Origin: Cavia porcellus
Taxonomy: Eukaryota > Chordata > Mammalia > Rodentia > Caviidae
Assembly: GCF_034190915.1 (NCBI RefSeq)
Contig: NW_026947546.1
Span: 930,001 to 994,000, forward strand
Direction of reading: 5' to 3'
Length of the DNA stretch: 64,000 nucleotides
Part shown: in pieces, positions 1 to 13,300 of the stretch
Layout of the letters: the number at the start of each line of letters is the position of its first letter
Numbering within the stretch: position 1 is the first letter of the stretch
Notes under the pieces: model-generated
What the model was told of the DNA's origin: nothing
What the model saw: only the letters and a program-made list of their open reading frames with translations
Database searches by the model: none
Made by a program: the position numbers and the translations under genes

Positions 1-38
1 GTAGTGAATGTAATGTAACACACACCCATACAATGCGC

Positions 39-105
39 ACCACCCCGTGATGTTTTTCTCACTCCTACTAGTGAATGTAATGTAACACACACCCATACAA
101 TGCGC
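39..105 (+). repeat. Reference copy of monomer A, 67 bp
   Basis: This is the first full A monomer when the unit is phased to begin at 'accaccccgtgatg'. It has 21 C but only 9 G on the plus strand (30/67 G+C, about 45%), so the strands are compositionally asymmetric. It carries two CpGs, one T5 run, a short CA run (acacacaccc), the 6-bp palindrome actagt, and a small inverted repeat (tcact / agtga, 6-bp loop). The start phase is a convention chosen because A, B and C are most alike there. About 769 such units occur, many with one or two private substitutions that act as position markers inside the higher-order repeats. Confidence 0.97.
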
Positions 106-373
106 ACCACCCCGTGATGTTTTTCTCACTCCTACGAGTGAATATAATGTAACACACACCCATACAATGCACACCACCCCGTGATGTTTTTCTCACTCCT
201 ACGAGTGAATGTAATGTAACACACACACATACAATGCGCACCACCCCGTGATGTTTTTCTCACTCCTACTAGTGAATGTAATGTAACACACACCCATACA
301 ATGCGCACCACCCCGTGATGTTTTTCTCACTCCTACTAGTGAATCTAATGTATCACACACCCATACAATGCGC

Positions 374-516
374 ACCACCCCGCGATGTTTTTCAGAAACC
401 TATCCTACATTGCCACTGCATGTTCCCTGACCTCCCCATGCTGACCACCCCGCGGGGCTTTTCTCCATCCTACATTGCCACTCACTGCGTTTCCTAATTC
501 AGACCCTCCGATTCAC
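374..516 (+). repeat. Chimeric B+C pair (gamma-type B joined to alpha-type C)
   Basis: B subtypes can be told apart: 'cagaatcc' in alpha and beta, 'cagaaacc' in gamma and epsilon. C subtypes differ likewise: 'ccatcctacattg' or 'ccatcctatattg' versus 'ccaacctaaattg'. In the other complete pairs I checked, a 'cagaaacc' B is followed by a 'ccaacctaaattg' C. Here the 'cagaaacc' B is followed by 'ccatcctacattg', and C also has a private 'ctgcgtttcc'. This suggests a crossover or conversion tract ending inside the pair. Confidence 0.75.
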
Positions 517-2276
517 ACCACCCCGTGATGTTTTTCTCACTCCTATTAGTGAATGTAATGTAACACACACCCATACAATGCGCACCACCCCGTGATGTTT
601 TTCTCACTCCTACTAGTGAATGTAATGTAACACACACCCATACAATGCGCACCACCCCGTGATGTTTTTCTCACTCCTACTAGTGAATGTAATGTAACAC
701 ACACCCATACAATGCGCACCACCCCGTGATGTTTTTATCACTCCTACTAGTGAATGTAATGTAACACACACACATACAATGCGCACCACCCCGTGATGTT
801 TTTCTCACTCCTACTAGTGAATGTAATGTAACACACACCCATACAATGCGCACCACCGCGTGATGTTTTTCTCACTCCTACTAGTGAATCTAATGTAACA
901 CACACCCATACAATGCGCACCACCCCGTGATGTTTTTCTCACTCCTACTAGTGAATGTAATGTAACACACACCCATAAAATGCGCAGCACCCCGTGACGT
1001 TTTTCTCACTCCTACTAGTGAATGTAATGTAACACACACCCATACAATGCACACCACCCCGTGATGTTTTTCTCACTCCTACGAGTGAATGTAATGTAAC
1101 ACACACCCATACAATGCGCACCACCCCGTGATGTTTTTCTCACTCCTAGTAGTGAATGTAATGCAACACACACCCATACAATGCGCACCACCCCGTGATG
1201 TTTGTCTCACTCCTACTAGTGAATCTAATGTAACACACACCCATACAATGCGCACCACCCCGCGATGTTTTTCAGAATCCTATCCTACATTGCCACTGCA
1301 TGTTCCCTGACCTCCCCATGGTGACCACACCGCGGGGCTTTTCTCCATCCTACATTGCCACTCACTGCCTTTCCTAATTCAGACCCTCCGATTCACACCA
1401 CCCCGTGATGTTTTTCTCACTCCTATTAGTGAATGTAATGTAACACACACACATACAATGCGCACCACCCCGTGATGTTTTTCTCACTCCTACGAGTGAA
1501 TATAATGTAACACACACCCATACAATGCGCACCACCCCGTGATGTTTTTCTCACTCTTACGAGTGAATGTAATGTAACACACACCCATACAATGCGCACC
1601 ACCCCGTGATGTTTTTCTCACTCCTACTAGTGAATGTAATCTAACACACACCCATACAATGCGCACCACCCCGTGATGTTTTTCTCACTCCTACTAGTGA
1701 ATGTAATGTAACACACACCCATACAATGCGCACCACTCCGTGATGTTTTTCTCACTCCTACTAGTGAATGTAATGTAACACACACCCATACAATGCGCAA
1801 CACCCCGTGATGTTTTTCTCACTCCTACTAGTGAATCTAATGTAACACACACCCATACAATGCGCACCACCCCGCGATGTTTTTCAGAATCCTATCCTAC
1901 ATTGCCACTGCATGTTCCCTGACCTCCCCATGCTGACCACCACGCGGGGCTTTTCTCCATCCTATATTGCCACTCACTGCCTTTCCTAATTCAGACCCTC
2001 TGATTCACACCACCCCGTGATGTTTTTCTCACTCCTATTCGTGAATGTAATGTAACACACACCCATAAAATGCGCACCACCCCGTGATGTTTTTCTCACT
2101 CCTACTAGTGAATGTAATGTAACACACACCCATACAATGCGCACCACCCCGTGATGTTTTTCTCACTCCTACTAGTGAATGTAATGTAACACACTCCCAT
2201 ACAATGCGCACCACCCCGTGATGTTTTTCTCACTCCTACTTGTGAATCTAATGTAACACACACCCATACAATGCGC

Positions 2277-2419
2277 ACCACCCCGCGATGTTTTTCAGAA
2301 TCCTATCCTACATTGCCACTGCATGTTCCCTGACCTCCCCATGCTGACCACCCCGCGGGGCTTTTCTCCATCCTACATTGCCACTCACTGCCTATCCTAA
2401 TTCAGACCCTCCGATTCAC
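2277..2419 (+). repeat. Reference B+C pair: monomer B (2277-2346, 70 bp) plus monomer C (2347-2419, 73 bp)
   Basis: B and C each begin with a version of the first 20 bases of A, so they belong to the same monomer family, but their right halves differ completely from A. B and C are closer to each other: both contain the 15-mer tcctacattgccact, which A lacks, and B carries an extra tccta just before it. The pair is always B then C, never B or C alone, and never doubled. All 87 complete pairs have the same length of 143 bp. The A monomer just before B nearly always carries the variant 'aatctaatg' instead of 'aatgtaatg'. Exceptions I saw are before the pairs at 58443, 62294 and 63040. Confidence 0.95.
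2351..2360. other. Perfect 10-bp palindrome ccccgcgggg in monomer C
   Basis: Bases 5-14 of C form ccccgcgggg, which equals its own reverse complement and contains three CpG-bearing steps around ccgcgg. It lies within the stretch conserved between A, B and C (pattern accaccccgYGRKGYTTTTC), but only C makes it palindromic. Several copies vary in it: at 1328 and 2960 on, an A replaces one C (cacaccgcgggg); gamma-type copies read ccgcggtgc; copies at 7180 and 19790 read accgcaggg. So the palindrome is common but not invariant. A protein-binding role is only a possibility. Confidence 0.7.
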
Positions 2420-4657
2420 ACCACCCCGTGATGTTTTTCTCACTCCTATTAGTGAATGTAATGTAACACACACCCATACAATGCGCACCACCCCGTGATG
2501 TTTTTCTCACTCCTACTAGTGAAAGTAATGTAACACACACCCATACAATGCGCACCACCACGTGATGTTTTTCTCACTCCTACTAGTGAATGTAATGTAA
2601 CACACACCCATACAATGCGCACCACCCCGTGATGTTTTTCTCACTCCTACTAGTGAATCTAATGTAACACACACCCATACAATGCGCACCACCCCTTGAT
2701 GTTTTTCTCACTCCTACTAGTGAATGTAATGTAACACACACCCATACAATGCGCACCACCCCGTGATGTTTTTCTCACTCCTACTAGTGAATCTAATGTA
2801 ACACACACCCATACAATGCGCACCCCCCCTTGATGTTTTTCTCACTCCTAGTAGTGAATGTAATGTAACACACACCCATACAATGCGCACCACACCGTGA
2901 TGTTTGTCTCACTCCTACTAGTGAATCTAATGTAACACACACCCATACAATGCGCACCACCCCGCGATGTTTTTCAGAATCCTATCCTACATTGCCACTG
3001 CATGTTCCCTGACCTCCCCATGGTGACCACACCGCGGGGCTTTTCTCCATCCTACATTGCCACTCACTGCCTTTCCTAATTCAGACCCTCCGATTCACAC
3101 CACCCCGTGATGTTTTTCTCACTCCTATTAGTGAATGTAATGTAACACACACACATACAATGCGCACCACCCCGTGATGTTTTTCTCACTCCTACGAGTG
3201 AATATAATGTAACACACACCCATACAATGCGCACCACCCCGTGATGTTTTTCTCACTCTTACGAGTGAATGTAATGTAACACACACCCATACAATGCGCA
3301 CCACCCCGTGATGTTTTTCTCACTCCTACTAGTGAATGTAATCTAACACACACCCATACAATGCGCACCACCCCGTGATGTTTTTCTCACTCCTACTAGT
3401 GAATGTAATGTAACACACACCCATACAATGCGCACCACTCCGTGATGTTTTTCTCACTCCTACTAGTGAATGTAATGTAACACACACCCATACAATGCGC
3501 AACACCCCGTGATGTTTTTCTCACTCCTACTAGTGAATCTAATGTAACACACACCCATACAATGCGCACCACCCCGCGATGTTTTTCAGAATCCTATCCT
3601 ACATTGCCACTGCATGTTCCCTGACCTCCCCATGCTGACCACCCCGCGGGGCTTTTCTCCATCCTATATTGCCACTCACTGCCTTTCCTAATTCAGACCC
3701 TCTGATTCACACCACCCCGTGATGTTTTTCTCACTCCTATTCGTGAATGTAATGTAACACACACCCATAAAATGCGCACCACCCCGTGATGTTTTTCTCA
3801 CTCCTACTAGTGAATGTAATGTAACACACACCCATACAATGCGCACCACCCCGTGATGTTTTTCTCACTCCTACTAGTGAATGTAATGTAACACACTCCC
3901 ATACAATGCGCACCACCCCGTGATGTTTTTCTCACTCCTACTTGTGAATCTAATGTAACACACACCCATACAATGCGCACCACCCCGCGATGTTTTTCAG
4001 AATCCTATCCTACATTGCCACTGCATGTTCCCTGACCTCCCCATGCTGACCACACCGCGGGGCTTTTCTCCATCCTACATTGCCACTCACTGCCTATCCT
4101 AATTCAGACCCTCCGATTCACACCACCCCGTGATGTTTTTCTCACTCCTATTAGTGAATGTAATGTAACACACACCCATACAATGCGCACCACCCCGTGA
4201 TGTTTTTCTCACTCCTACTAGTGAAAGTAATGTAACACACACCCATACAATGCGCACCACCCCGTGATGTTTTTCTCACTCCTACTAGTGAATGTAATGT
4301 AACACACACCCATACAATGCGCACCACCCCGTGATGTTTTTCTCACTCCTACTAGTGAATCTAATGTAACACACACCCATACAATGCGCACCACCCCTTG
4401 ATGTTTTTCTCACTCCTACTAGTGAATGTAATGTAACACACACCCATACAATGCGCACCACCCCGTGATGTTTTTCTCACTCCTACTAGTGAATCTAATG
4501 TAACACACACCCATACAATGCGCACCACCCCTTGATGTTTTTCTCACTCCTAGTAGTGAATGTAATGTAACACACACCCATACAATGCGCACCACCCCGT
4601 GATGTTTGTCTCACTCCTACTAGTGAATCTAATGTAACACACACCCATACAATGCGC

Positions 4658-5403
4658 ACCACCCCGCGATGTTTTTCAGAATCCTATCCTACATTGCCAC
4701 TGCATGTTCCCTGACCTCCCCATGGTGACCACACCGCGGGGCTTTTCTCCATCCTACATTGCCACTCACTGCCTTTCCTAATTCAGACCCTCCGATTCAC
4801 ACCACCCCGTGATGTTTTTCTCACTCCTATTAGTGAATGTAATGTAACACACACACATACAATGCGCACCACCCCGTGATGTTTTTCTCACTCCTATTAG
4901 TGAATGTAATGTAACACACACCCATACAATGCGCACCACCCCGTGATGTTTTTCTCACTCCTACTAGTGAAAGTAATGTAACACACACCCATACAATGCG
5001 CACCACCCCGTGATGTTTTTCTCACTCCTACTAGTGAATGTAATGTAACACACACCCATACAATGCGCACCACCCCGTGATGTTTTTCTCACTCCTACTA
5101 GTGAATCTAATGTAACACACACCCATACAATGCGCACCACCCCTTGATGTTTTTCTCACTCCTACTAGTGAATGTAATGTAACACACACCCATACAATGC
5201 GCACCACCCCGTGATGTTTTTCTCACTCCTACTAGTGAATCTAATGTAACACACACCCATACAATGCGCACCACCCCTTGATGTTTTTCTCACTCCTAGT
5301 AGTGAATGTAATGTAACACACACCCATACAATGCGCACCACACCGTGATGTTTGTCTCACTCCTACTAGTGAATCTAATGTAACACACACCCATACAATG
5401 CGC
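4658..5403. repeat. Hybrid alpha interval (9 A, 746 bp) from an internal deletion
   Basis: This interval begins like the 7-A interval (first A with acacacacat at about 4845-4860) and then continues as the complete 8-A interval (attagtg, gaaagtaatg, cttgatg, gtttgtctc). The rest of the 7-A interval and the whole 4-A interval are missing, along with two B+C pairs. The loss is 956 bp, which is exactly 10 A plus two pairs. That is what a single unequal crossover between similar A monomers would leave. The same hybrid is at 17268-18013 in the large duplicate. Confidence 0.88.
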
Positions 5404-8400
5404 ACCACCCCGCGATGTTTTTCAGAATCCTATCCTACATTGCCACTGCATGTTCCCTGACCTCCCCATGGTGACCACACCGCGGGGCTTTTCTCCATCC
5501 TACATTGCCACTCACTGCCTTTCCTAATTCAGACCCTCCGATTCACACCACCCCGTGATGTTTTTCTCACTCCTATTAGTGAATGTAATGTAACACACAC
5601 ACATACAATGCGCACCACCCCGTGATGTTTTTCTCACTCCTACGAGTGAATATAATGTAACACACACCCATACAATGCGCACCACCCCGTGATGTTTTTC
5701 TCACTCTTACGAGTGAATGTAATGTAACACACACCCATACAATGCGCACCACCCCGTGATGTTTTTCTCACTCCTACTAGTGAATGTAATCTAACACACA
5801 CCCATACAATGAGCACCACCCCGTGATGTTTTTCTCACTCCTACTAGTGAATGTAATGTAACACACACCCATACAATGCGCACCACTCCGTGATGTTTTT
5901 ATCACTCCTACTAGTGAATGTAATGTAACACACACCCATACAATGCGCAACACCCCGTGATGTTTTTCTCACTCCTACTAGTGAATCTAATGTAACACAC
6001 ACCCATACAATGCGCACCACCCCGCGATGTTTTTCAGAATCCTATCCTACATTGCCACTGCATGTTCCCTGACCTCCCCATGCTGACCACCCCGCGGGGC
6101 TTTTCTCCATCCTATATTGCCACTCACTGCCTTTCCTAAGTCAGACCCTCTGATTCACACCACCCCGTGATGTTTTTCTCACTCCTATTCGTGAATGTAA
6201 TGTAACACACACCCATAAAATGCGCACCACCCCGTGATGTTTTTCTCACTCCTACTAGTGAATGTAATGTAACACACACCCATACAATGCGCACCACCCC
6301 GTGATGTTTTTCTCACTCCTACTAGTGAATGTAATGTAACACACTCCCATACAATGCGCACCACCCCGTGATGTTTTTCTCACTCCTACTTGTGAATCTA
6401 ATGTAACACACACCCATACAATGCGCACCACCCCGCGATGTTTTTCAGAATCCTATCCTACATTGCCACTGCATGTTCCCTGACCTCCCCATGCTGACCA
6501 CCCCGCGGGGCTTTTCTCCATCCTACATTGCCACTCACTGCCTATCCTAATTCAGACCCTCGGATTCACACCACCCCGTGATGTTTTTCTCACTCCTATT
6601 AGTGAATGTAATGTAACACACACCCATACAATGCGCACCACCCCGTGATGTTTTTCTCACTCCTACTAGTGAAAGTAATGTAACACACACCCATACAATG
6701 CGCACCACCCCGTGATGTTTTTCTCACTCCTACTAGTGAATGTAATGTAACACACACCCATACAATGCGCACCACCCCGTGATGTTTTTCTCACTCCTAC
6801 TAGTGAATCTAATGTAACACACACCCATACAATGCGCACCACCCCTTGATGTTTTTCTCACTCCTACTAGTGAATGTAATGTAACACACACCCATACAAT
6901 GCGCACCACCCCGTGATGTTTTTCTCACTCCTACTAGTGAATCTAATGTAACACACACCCATACAATGCGCACCACCCCTTGATGTTTTTCTCACTCCTA
7001 CTAGTGAATGTAATGTAACACACACCCATACAATGCGCACCACCCCGTGATGTTTGTCTCACTCCTACTAGTGAATCTAATGTAACACACACCCATACAA
7101 TGCGCACCACCCCGCGATGTTTTTCAGAATCCTATCCTACATTGCCACTGCATGTTCCCTGACCTCCCCATGGTGACCACACCGCAGGGCTTTTCTCCAT
7201 CCTACATTGCCAGTCACTGCCTTTCCTAATTCAGACCCTCCGATTCACACCACCCCGTGATGTTTTTCTCACTCCTATTAGTGAATGTAATGTAACACAC
7301 ACACATACAATGCGCACCACCCCGTGATGTTTTTCTCACTCCTACGAGTGAATATAATGTAACACACACCCATACAATGCGCACCACCCCGTGATGTTTT
7401 TCTCACTCTTACGAGTGAATGTAATGTAACACACACCCATACAATGCGCACCACCCCGTGATGTTTTTCTCACTCCTACTAGTGAATGTAATCTAACACA
7501 CACCCATACAATGCGCACCACCCCGTGATGTTTTTCTCACTCCTACTAGTGAATGTAATGTAACACACACCCATACAATGCGCACCACTCCGTGATGTTT
7601 TTCTCACTCCTACTAGTGAATGTAATGTAACACACACCCATACAATGCGCAACACCCCGTGATGTTTTTCTCACTCCTACTAGTGAATCTAATGTAACAC
7701 ACACCCATACAATGCGCACCACCCCGCGATGTTTTTCAGAATCCTATCCTACATTGCCACTGCATGTTCCCTGACCTCCCCATGCTGACCACCCCGCGGG
7801 GCTTTTCTCCATCCTATGTTGCCACTCACTGCCTTTCCTAATTCAGACCCTCTGATTCACACCACCCCGTGATGTTTTTCTCACTCCTATTCGTGAATGT
7901 AATGTAACACACACCCATAAAATGCGCACCACCCCGTGATGTTTTTCTCACTCCTACTAGTGAATGTAATGTAACACACACCCATACAATGCGCACCACC
8001 CCGTGATGTTTTTCTCACTCCTACTAGTGAATGTAATGTAACACACTCCCATACAATGCGCACCACCCCGTGATGTTTTTCTCACTCCTACTTGTGAATC
8101 TAATGTAACACACACCCATACAATGCGCAGCACCCCGCGATGTTTTTCAGAATCCTATCCTACATTGCCACTGCATGTTCCCTGACCTCCCCATGCTGAC
8201 CACCCCGCGGGGCTTTTCTCCATCCTACATTGCCACTCACTGCCTATCCTAATTCAGACCCTCCGATTCACACCACCCCGTGATGTTTTTCTCACTCCTA
8301 TTAGTGAATGTAATGTAACACACACCCATACAATGCGCACCACCCCGTGATGTTTTTCTCACTCCTACTAGTGAAAGTAATGTAACACACACCCATACAA

Positions 8401-9705
8401 TGCGCACCACCCCGTGATGTTTTTCTCACTCCTACTAGTGAATGTAATGTAACACACACCCATACAATGCGCACCACCCCGTGATGTTTTTCTCACTCCT
8501 ACTAGTGAATCTAATGTAACACACACCCATACAATGCGCACCACCCCTTGATGTTTTTCTCACTCCTACTAGTGAATGTAATGTAACACACACCCATACA
8601 ATGCGCACCACCCCGTGATGTTTTTCTCACTCCTACTAGTGAATCTAATGTAACACACACCCATACAATGCGCACCACCCCGCGATGTTTTTCAGAATCC
8701 TATCCTACATTGCCACTGCATGTTCCCTGACCTCCCCATGCTGACCACCCCGCGGGGCTTTTCTCCATCCTATATTGCCACTCACTGCCTTTCCTAATTC
8801 AGACCCTCTGATTCACACCACCCCGTGATGTTTTTCTCACTCCTATTCGTGAATGTAATGTAACACACACCCATAAAATGCGCACCACCCCGTGATGTTT
8901 TTCTCACTCCTACTAGTGAATGTAATGTAACACACACCCATACAATGCGCACCACCCCGTGATGTTTTTCTCACTCCTACTAGTGAATGTAATGTAACAC
9001 ACACCCATACAATGCGCACCACCCCGTGATATTTTTCTCACTCCTACTTGTGAATCTAATGTAACACACACCCGTACAATGCGCACCATCCCGCGATGTT
9101 TTTCAGAATCCTATCCTACATTGCCACTGCATGTTCCCTGACCTCCCCATGCTGACCACCCCGCGGGGCTTTTCTCCATCCTACATTGCCACTCACTGCC
9201 TATCCTAATTCAGACCCTCCGATTCACACCACCCCGTGATGTTTTTCTCACTCCTATTAGTGTATGTAATGTAACACACACCCATACAATGCGCACCACC
9301 CCGTGATGTTTTTCTCACTCCTACTAGTGAATGTAATGTAACACACACCCATACAATGCGCACCACCACGTGATGTTTTTCTCACTCCTACTATTGAATG
9401 TAATGTAACACACACCCATACAATGCGCACCACCCCGTGATGTTTTTCTCACTCCTACTAGTGAATCTAATGTAACACACACCCATACAATGAGTACCAC
9501 CCCGCGATGTTTTTCAGAATCCTATCCTACATTGCCACTGCATGTTCCCTGACCTCCCCATGCTGACCACCCCGCGGGGCTTTTCTCCATGCTACATTGC
9601 CACTCACTGCCATTCCTAATTCAGACCCTCCGATTCACACCACCCCGTGATGTTTTTCTCACTCCTAGTAGTGAATGTAATGTAACACACACCCATACAA
9701 TGCGT

Positions 9706-9768
9706 ACCACCCCGTGATGTTTTTCTCACTCCTACTAGTGAATGTAATGTAACACCCATACAATGCGC
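9706..9768 (+). repeat. 63-bp A monomer (4-bp deletion in the CA run)
   Basis: The CA run reads taacaccc instead of taacacacaccc, a loss of 4 bp. The same monomer is found once in every beta unit: 9706, 11794, 22316, 24404, 38433 and 48313. It is therefore a diagnostic marker of the beta repeat, and its deletion predates the spread of that unit. Confidence 0.93.
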
Positions 9769-10237
9769 ACCACCCCGTGATGTTTTTCTCACTCCTACGA
9801 GTGAATGTAATGTAACACACACCCATACAATGCGCACCACCCCGTGATATTTTTCTCAATCCTACGAGTGAATGTAATCTAACACACACCCATAAAATGC
9901 GCACCACCCCGTGATGTTTTTCTCACTCCTACTAGTGAATGTAATGTAACACACACCCATACAATGCGCACCACCCCGTGATGTTTTTCTCACTCCTACT
10001 AGTGAATCTAATGTAACACACACCCATACAATGCGCACCACTCTGTGATGTTTTTCTCACTCCTACGAGTGAATGTAATGTAACACACACCCATACAATG
10101 CGCACCACCCCGTGATGATTTTCTCACTCCTACTAGTGAATGTAATGTAACACACACCCATACAATGCGCACCACCCCGTGATGTTTTTCTCACTCCTAC
10201 TAGTGAATCTAATGTAACACACACCCATACAATGCGC

Positions 10238-10301
10238 ACCACCGCGTGTTTTTCTCACTCCTACTAGTGAATCTAATGTAACACACACCCATACAATGCG
10301 C
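10238..10301 (+). repeat. 64-bp A monomer (3-bp deletion, accaccgcgtgttttt)
   Basis: Bases 'atg' are missing after the conserved box, with a C-to-G change beside it. It is present once per beta unit: 10238, 12326, 22848, 24936, 38965 and 48845. Together with the 63-bp monomer it accounts for the 7-bp shortfall of each 23-, 25- and 26-A interval. Confidence 0.93.
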
Positions 10302-13300
10302 ACCACCCCGTGATGTTTTTCTCACTCATACTAGAGAATGTAATGTAACACACACCCATACAATGCTCACCACCCCGTGATGTTTTTCTCACTCCTAGTA
10401 GTGAATGTAATGTAACACACACACATACAATGCGCACCACCCCGTGATGTTTTTCTCACTCCAACTAGTGAATGTAATGTAACACACACTCATACAATGC
10501 GCACCACCCCGTGATGTTTTTCTGACTCCTACTAGTGAATGCAATGTAACACACACCCATACAATGCGCACCACCCCGTGATATTTTTCTCACTCCTATT
10601 AGTGAATGTAATGTAACACACACCCATACAATGCGCACCACCCCGTGATGTTTTTCTCACTCCTACTACTGAATCTAATGTAACACACACCCATACAATG
10701 CGCACCACCGCGTGATGTTTTTCTCACTCTTACTAGTGAATGCAATGTAACACATACCCGTACAATGCGCACCACCCCGTGATGTTTTTCTCACTCCTAT
10801 CAGTGAATGTAATGTAACACACACCCATACAATGCGCACCACCCCGTGATGTTTTTCTCACTCCTACTAGTGAATGTAATGTAACACACACCCATAGAAT
10901 GCGCCCCACCCCGTGATGTTTTTCAAACTATTACGAGTGAATGTAATGTAACACACACCCATACAATGCGCACCACCCCGTGATGTTTTTCTCACTCCTA
11001 CTAGTGAATGTAATGTAACACACACCCATACAATGCGCACCACCCCGTGATGTTTTTCTCACTCCTAATAGTGAATGTAATGTAACACACACCCATACAA
11101 TGCGCACCACCCCGTGATATTTTTCTCACTCCTACTTGTGAATCTAATGTAACACACACCCATACAATGCGCACCATCCCGCGATGTTTTTCAGAATCCT
11201 ATCCTACATTGCCACTGCATGTTCCCTGACCTCCCCATGCTGACCACCCCGCGGGGCTTTTCTCCATCCTACATTGCCACTCACTGCCTATCCTAATTCA
11301 GACCCTCCGATTCACACCACCCCGTGATGTTTTTCTCACTCCTATTAGTGAATGTAATGTAACACACACCCATACAATGCGCACCACCCCGTGATGTTTT
11401 TCTCACTCCTACTAGTGAATGTAATGTAACACACACCCATACAATGCGCACCACCCCGTGATGTTTTTCTCACTCCTACTATTGAATGTAATGTAACACA
11501 CACCCATACAATGCGCACCACCCCGTGATGTTTTTCTCACTCCTACTAGTGAATCTAATGTAACACACACCCATACAATGAGCACCACCCCGCGATGTTT
11601 TTCAGAATCCTATCCTACATTGCCACTGCATGTTCCCTGACCTCCCCATGCTGACCACCCCGCGGGGCTTTTCTCCATGCTACATTGCCACTCACTGCCA
11701 TTCCTAATTCAGACCCTCCGATTCACACCACCCCGTGATGTTTTTCTCACTCCTAGTAGTGAATGTAATGTAACACACACCCATACAATGCGTACCACCC
11801 CGTGATGTTTTTCTCACTCCTACTAGTGAATGTAATGTAACACCCATACAATGCGCACCACCCCGTGATGTTTTTCTCACTCCTACGAGTGAATGTAATG
11901 TAACACACACCCATACAATGCGCACCACCCCGTGATATTTTTCTCAATCCTACGAGTGAATGTAATCTAACACACACCCATAAAATGCGCACCACCCCGT
12001 GATGTTTTTCTCACTCCTACTAGTGAATGTAATGTAACACACACCCATACAATGCGCACCACCCCGTGATGTTTTTCTCACTCCTACTAGTGAATCTAAT
12101 GTAACACACACCCATACAATGCGCACCACTCTGTGATGTTTTTCTCACTCCTACGAGTGAATGTAATGTAACACACACCCATACAATGCGCACCACCCCG
12201 TGATGATTTTCTCACTCCTACTAGTGAATGTAATGTAACACACACCCATACAATGCGCACCACCCCGTGATGTTTTTCTCACTCCTACTAGTGAATCTAA
12301 TGTAACACACACCCATACAATGCGCACCACCGCGTGTTTTTCTCACTCCTACTAGTGAATCTAATGTAACACACACCCATACAATGCGCACCACCCCGTG
12401 ATGTTTTTCTCACTCATACTAGAGAATGTAATGTAACACACACCCATACAATGCTCACCACCCCGTGATGTTTTTCTCACTCCTAGTAGTGAATGTAATG
12501 TAACACACACCCATAAAATGCGCACCACCCCGTGATGTTTTTCTCACTCCAACTAGTGAATGTAATGTAACACACACTCATACAATGCGCACCACCCCGT
12601 GATGTTTTTCTGACTCCTACTAGTGAATGCAATGTAACACACACCCATACAATGCGCACCACCCCGTGATATTTTTCTCACTCCTATTAGTGAATGTAAT
12701 GTAACACACACCCATACAATGCGCACCACCCCGTGATGTTTTTCTCACTCCTACTACTGAATCTAATGTAACACACACCCATACAATGCGCACCACCGCG
12801 TGATGTTTTTCTCACTCCTACTAGTGAATGCAATGTAACACATACCCGTACAATGCGCACCACCCCGTGATGTTTTTCTCACTCCTACCAGTGAATGTAA
12901 TGTAACACACACCCATACAATGCGCACCACCCCGTGATGTTTTTCTCACTCCTACTAGTGAATGTAATGTAACACACACCCATACAATGCGCCCCACCCC
13001 GTGATGTTTTTCTCACTATTACGAGTGAATGTAATGTAACACACACCCATACAATGCGCACCACCCCGTGATGTTTTTCTCACTCCTACTAGTGAATGTA
13101 ATGTAACACACACCCATACAATGCGCACCACCCCGTGATGTTTTTCTCACTCCTACTAGTGAATGTAATGTAACACACACCCATACAATGCGCACCACCC
13201 CGTGATGTTTTTCTCACTCCTACTAGTGAATCTAATGTAACACACACCCATACAATGCGCACCACCCCGTGATGTATTTCTCACTCCTATTAGTGAATGT

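Larger units (their letters stand above)
1..1253. repeat. Left-edge irregular segment: 5.6 A, B+C pair, 11 A
   Basis: The window opens inside an A monomer (38 bp left) followed by five full A, the B+C pair at 374, and 11 A up to the next B at 1254. The 11-A interval does not match any later interval as a whole. It carries private changes such as 'tttttatcact' near 735, 'ccaccgcg' near 855 and 'gcgcagcacc' with 'gtgacg' near 985-1000. Its right end (tagtagtg, then gtttgtctc) resembles the end of the alpha 8-A interval. I read it as an edge or recombinant part of an alpha domain. No gene is visible. Confidence 0.85.
1254..8673. repeat. Alpha domain, first copy: 7-4-8 higher-order repeat of 1,702 bp
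   Basis: B starts are at 1254, 1866, 2277, 2956, 3568, 3979, 4658, 5404, 6016, 6427, 7106, 7718 and 8129, giving A counts 7,4,8 / 7,4,8 / 9 / 7,4,8 / 7,4,6. Full 1,702-bp units are 1254-2955, 2956-4657 and 5404-7105. Unit 7106-8673 is short (1,568 bp), with its last interval at 6 A. Each interval has its own marker set: the 7-A interval has acgagtgaatataatg, actcttacgag, aatctaacac, cactccgtg and gcaacacc; the 4-A interval has attcgtg, cataaaat and cacactccc; the 8-A interval has gaaagtaatg, cccttgatg and gtttgtctc. These markers recur in the same order in each unit. Confidence 0.93.

Noticed and set aside
315..497. Plus-strand ORFs of 60 codons at 315-497 and 1128-1310
   Set aside because: Both run from an A monomer into a B+C pair and exist only because B and C lack the plus-strand stops of A. 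Equivalent positions in other pairs are closed or shorter.
374..516. B+C pair as an inserted transposable element such as a SINE or MITE
   Set aside because: B and C begin with the same 20-bp box as A, fit the head-to-tail register, and show no terminal inverted repeats, poly-A, target-site duplication or RNA polymerase III promoter boxes that I can recognise. They are diverged monomers.
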